From Salvia splendens (lineage: Eukaryota; Streptophyta; Magnoliopsida; Lamiales; Lamiaceae): a DNA stretch of 64,000 bases. Location: the NCBI RefSeq assembly GCF_004379255.2, contig NC_056049.1, forward strand, positions 62,001 to 126,000, in the 5' to 3' direction. The translations under genes and the position numbers were made by a program. A model generated the notes under the pieces. The model was not told the origin of the DNA and did not search any database. It saw only the letters and a list, made by a program, of their open reading frames with translations. This document shows positions 60,924-64,000 of this stretch, piece by piece (position 1 is the first letter of the stretch; every line of letters starts with the position of its first letter).

Positions 60924-62733
60924 GAGCACCAGCAACCTATCTCGTGGGTGTCTCTTATCTCGTCTCTCCGAGACAAGACGGACGCGGGACGCGTTGCAGC
61001 GTCCCGTCTCGTCACCATCCCACCGAGACGGATGGCGAGCCGTCTCGCCACAAGTGACGCCCACTCGCCGGCCCGCGAGTGGGCTTCGTCACGGTGACGC
61101 AATAAATCATTTTTTTAAAAAAAAATGATTTTAATAAAAATAAATAAACAAATAAAAAATCAAACGGTAATATTACCGTTTTCGACCGTTTTTTCTTTAT
61201 TTTTATTTTTATTTTTATTTTTTTACTCTATAAATACTTCTATTTCAACCTCATTACACACACATACACACATCTATTCTCACTAAATCATATTTATTTC
61301 CTCTCCAATTTTCATCACAAAATGTTCGGCGACGGAAACTCTGGCGGTGGCGGCTCCGGTGGGTTTGACATCAACGTGTTTGGCGACTGGGGGGCATGTA
61401 CAATGTATTGGGTGGTTCTGGTTCCGGTTCGTCGACGCCGGCGGGGTACCAACCACCCCATTTTGATGTGGATGCATACGCTAGTCCCTCCGCCCCGAGG
61501 TATTCGCATGGATTATCCCAAATTAGGGAGGATTATCCGGATGAACCCACTCCGGAAGGTGGACGAAGCGGTGGAAGCTCCAGGGCATTCGACGCCGTGG
61601 AGGAAGAGGCGGAGGCGGCCGAGGAGGAGGAGGTTATAGGCTGGCATCCGTACAGCCGCAAGGACACGATGGCTGTGTACAACGCCTGGATCAGCGTCTT
61701 GTACGAACCCATCGTCGGGAATCAACAAACCCGGAAGTGCTTCTGGGAAAAGGTCACCGAGGCCTACAACGAGATTAAGCCGAAGGGGTCCCGCCGCCGC
61801 ACATTGAAGATGCTCCGCGCTCACTTTGACCGAGTCGGCAGAGAGGTCAAAAAATTCTGCGGCATCTACAAGATTGAAGCGGCTCATTACCAAAACAGAG
61901 CCACGGGAGCCGACATTCTGAGATCGGCTTTGCGAATCTATTTCAACGACACCAGCAAAGAATTCAAACATGTCGATGTTTGGGAGGTCGTCAAAGACGA
62001 GGCAAGGTGGGCCGGCGGTGTCCAGTCCAACACGGGCTCGGTCTCGAAGCGCACGAAGCACACGACGGGTGGTCAATACTCGTCTAGTGGGGGCGGTTTA
62101 GGCAACGCCACACAAGAGGTTACCTCGCAGGAGGTTGAGGGCACGGCGTACGATGCGGGGGGGTCCTCCCATGGGCGTCGTCGGCCGCAAGGGACCAAGG
62201 CGGCTAGAGGGAAGAGGGGCCGAGGCGAATCAAGCCAAGCGGGCTCCCAAGGGCCGCCCTCCTCCTGAATATCCATGTACTTCACCGCCACGATGGCGGA
62301 CACTTCCCGCATGACGCATGCCCAATTTCAAGCCCATCATGCTGACATTCTGTATCTGGCGGGACAACTTGGTATTCCGCCTCCACTGCCTCGGGGGGAT
62401 GATTCGCCGGCAGAGTAATTTTTATAATTTCTATAAAATTGTATTTTAAATTATGTCTTGTTTTATTTATTTTGCCACGAATTTAATTATGTATTTTTTA
62501 AGGATTTTAAGTTGTAATTTTTATTTTATTTAATGAAGTGTGTTTTTATTAATTGAATTTGTTGGAAATAAAAATAAAAAAATGAAATTGAATGAATAGT
62601 TAAGGGATGAGATGGTTAAGAGACGGATAAGAGATAGAGGGTTGAAGGTTCTGTCTCTTAGTTAAGAGATGGAGTGGAAAGTACAATGAGGCTCATGAAT
62701 AGTTAAGATATGGGACGGTTAAGAGACGGATAA
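60924..62733 (+). mobile_element. PIF/Harbinger element, family B, ORF1-only, right end interrupted
   Basis: It begins GAGCACCAGCAACC after TTA (60921-60923), with a GC-rich subterminal region ending in GTGACGCAATAA and a CTATAAATAC box at 61228-61237. It carries only a Myb/SANT-like ORF1. The 3' flank (GAAGTGTGTTTTTATTAATT onward) is nearly identical to that of the transposase element ending at 24237. At 62733 the sequence stops at GAGACGGATAA, about 20 bp short of the expected terminus, where the left end of another element begins. The TAA there looks like the target of that insertion. Confidence 0.83.
61322..62418 (+). pseudogene. PIF/Harbinger ORF1 Myb/SANT-like gene, two lesions
   Basis: It starts MFGDGNSGGGGSGGFD, about 90 bp after the TATA box. 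A run of six G near 61390, where seven would keep frame, shifts it; the main open part is 61396-62268. The Myb/SANT-like domain (WHPYSRKDTMAVYNAWIS, CFWEKVTEAYNE, RRTLKMLRAHFDRVG, EFKHVDVWEVV) is well preserved. A Gly/Ser-rich part and a basic KAARGKRGRG patch follow. TGA at 62266-62268 interrupts the frame, which then continues unchanged to 62418 with FTATMADTSRMTHAQFQ, the equivalent of LNMADRSTMTP in the ORF1 at 4030. So the gene is close to intact. If translation starts at 61396 it could still make a protein of 290 aa with the DNA-binding domain. Confidence 0.82.
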
Positions 62734-62879
62734 GGCAATCTGCAATGCTGTCTCTTATCCGTCTCTTAACCGTCCCATATCTTAACTATTCATGGGCCCC
62801 ATTGTACTTTTCACTGCATCTCTTAACTAAGAGATAGAACCTGCAACCTTTCATCTCTTATCCGTCTCTTAACCATCTC
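62609..62879. repeat. Long palindrome of two family B ends
   Basis: Left arm 62609-62733 and right arm 62755-62879 (125 bp each) are near-perfect reverse complements with a 21-bp loop (62734-62754). The right arm plus loop is the left end of another family B element (GGCAATCTGCAATGC after TAA). It can form a strong hairpin. Confidence 0.9.
62734..62879. mobile_element. Left end of another family B PIF element, cut short
   Basis: It begins GGCAATCTGCAATGC directly after TAA, then the CCGTCTCTTAACCGTCCC repeats typical of the family B 3' end. After 62879 the sequence is unrelated, so this copy is interrupted or deleted. Its other end is not in the window. Confidence 0.75.
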
Positions 62880-64000
62880 TTTGAAGGGGTGGGCAGCGGA
62901 AGCGTGCGTTCAATATCCGATCACATGAATTTGATCTATTTAGCAGATTATTTAGACAAATTCTATTCGCGCAATTTTCACATGTATCATGCTCATAACT
63001 TGAATTAAAACATGCTTTAGCATATAAAATCCCTAAAACATGCTTACTACGGAATTAGCCAGTTTACCTCGTAGATTCAATCAAGAATCGATGATGGCTT
63101 GCTCCGTCTCCACGTGAAGATCTTCAATACAAGACCTCGGATCTTCTGACTGGTGTCCCGGACTATACGCTGATATTTGTGTGGGCAAATCTCACCAACG
63201 TACTAAGACTCGAATAATGGAAGACAGAAACTGCTCACGGAGGAAGCTCAAATTTCGAGCTCTCTCCTTCTAGAGGGGGACGAAAATTTTTTGTATTCAA
63301 AAGTCTATTTTCTGTCTCCTTTATTCTTCTATTTATATAAGTCACATATTGGGCCCAGTCAGGGATCTAAGGAAGAATTTGGATCAGGCCTCACCCAATT
63401 AGCTTTTTACTAATTAAATTGAACCCACAATTAATATAAGCTTATATTGGAATATTACAAGCAGCCACTACAGAAGTATTATTGCACTGCCTTTCCAAAT
63501 CCGAAATTACAAGTATTCCGGGTTTCCTTTATTCGCGTTCAATTTATTTCCCGTGCTTAAGATAGAAACATCCATTAATTAATTATTGTTTGCTATGGAC
63601 TTAATTAATTAACATATTTTATTCTCGAAGAGTGGACTCAGCAAGAAACTCTTATTTATTATTCATAGATTAATCAAACTCCAACTAGCTAGGTTCCGAA
63701 TAATAAACCCTCGTTTCGAGATCTTTTTGTGGATGTTATCAAACGAGACTCTCCTCGCGCAAGTTTCAACATAATAGCAATCCTAGCACCTCTAGATAAT
63801 GATCACCACTACCCAATATACCTGGATCGTTGGGTTACGAAAAACCCGCACCTTTGGTAAGTCAAAGTAGTGGATACTCAATATCGTATGCTCAATGTTA
63901 ACGTACATTGATTAAGAAATTAATTATCAAGACCTCGTCTTTCAGTAGATAGCATAAAGACTCGTCTTGCTGTTAGATCCATTCAGTGCTATACCACACC
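62880..64000. mobile_element. Probable LTR-retrotransposon sequence, runs off the window
   Basis: Abrupt change at the broken PIF end, starting GAAGGGGTGGGCAGCGGAAGC. The 1.1 kb is non-coding, of even composition, and reads like an LTR and adjoining region of a plant copia-type element. No second LTR, primer site or target duplication is in view, so the class is a judgement by appearance only. Confidence 0.4.

Overview
The window is nuclear DNA of a flowering plant, very probably a eudicot. The evidence is AT-rich intergenic sequence, GT-AG introns, plant gene families (a LEUNIG-type corepressor, an SMG7-like NMD factor, Ole e 1-like secreted proteins) and a dense load of plant transposons (PIF/Harbinger, Stowaway, Mutator-like, Ty1/copia, TRIM). 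A closer placement (an asterid such as Lamiales) would be a guess. I saw no tRNA, rRNA, snRNA or CRISPR array.

Layout. About 1-36 kb is repeat-dominated. It holds two Ole e 1-like genes in the same orientation about 10 kb apart: one at 6135-13664, broken by a copia element and a Stowaway MITE, and an intact one at 16460-16988. It also holds a series of PIF/Harbinger elements at 1109-2085, 3663-5398, 9105-10865, 18604-20668, 21355-24237, 29507-31504, 31868-32557 and 33381-35300. About 37-60 kb carries three intron-containing host genes on the + strand: an SMG7-like gene (CDS 38295-42731, 5 exons, 866 aa), a small two-helix membrane protein resembling Pkr1 (46225-47147, 3 exons, 110 aa) and a LEUNIG-like corepressor (49591-59920, 15 exons, about 672 aa, with an apparent 1-nt frameshift in the last WD40 repeat). 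From 60.9 kb to the end there is another PIF element (60924-62733), abutted by the start of a further one, then probable LTR-retrotransposon sequence running off the window.

Most notable observation. In two separate PIF/Harbinger families every coding element here carries only one of the two proteins normally found together: either the Myb/SANT-like ORF1 protein or the DDE transposase. Members with different ORFs share the same terminal and subterminal sequence at both ends, the same TATA-box leader and the same 3' flank. It looks like a two-part (segmented) transposon in which separate elements supply the two proteins in trans. Deletion from a two-ORF ancestor is the main alternative, and a genome-wide survey of the termini would decide.

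Integrity. Only the transposase at 18925-20166 and the ORF1 protein at 4030-5010 have essentially open reading frames. All other element genes are damaged, several by C-to-T or G-to-A changes as expected from decay of methylated DNA.
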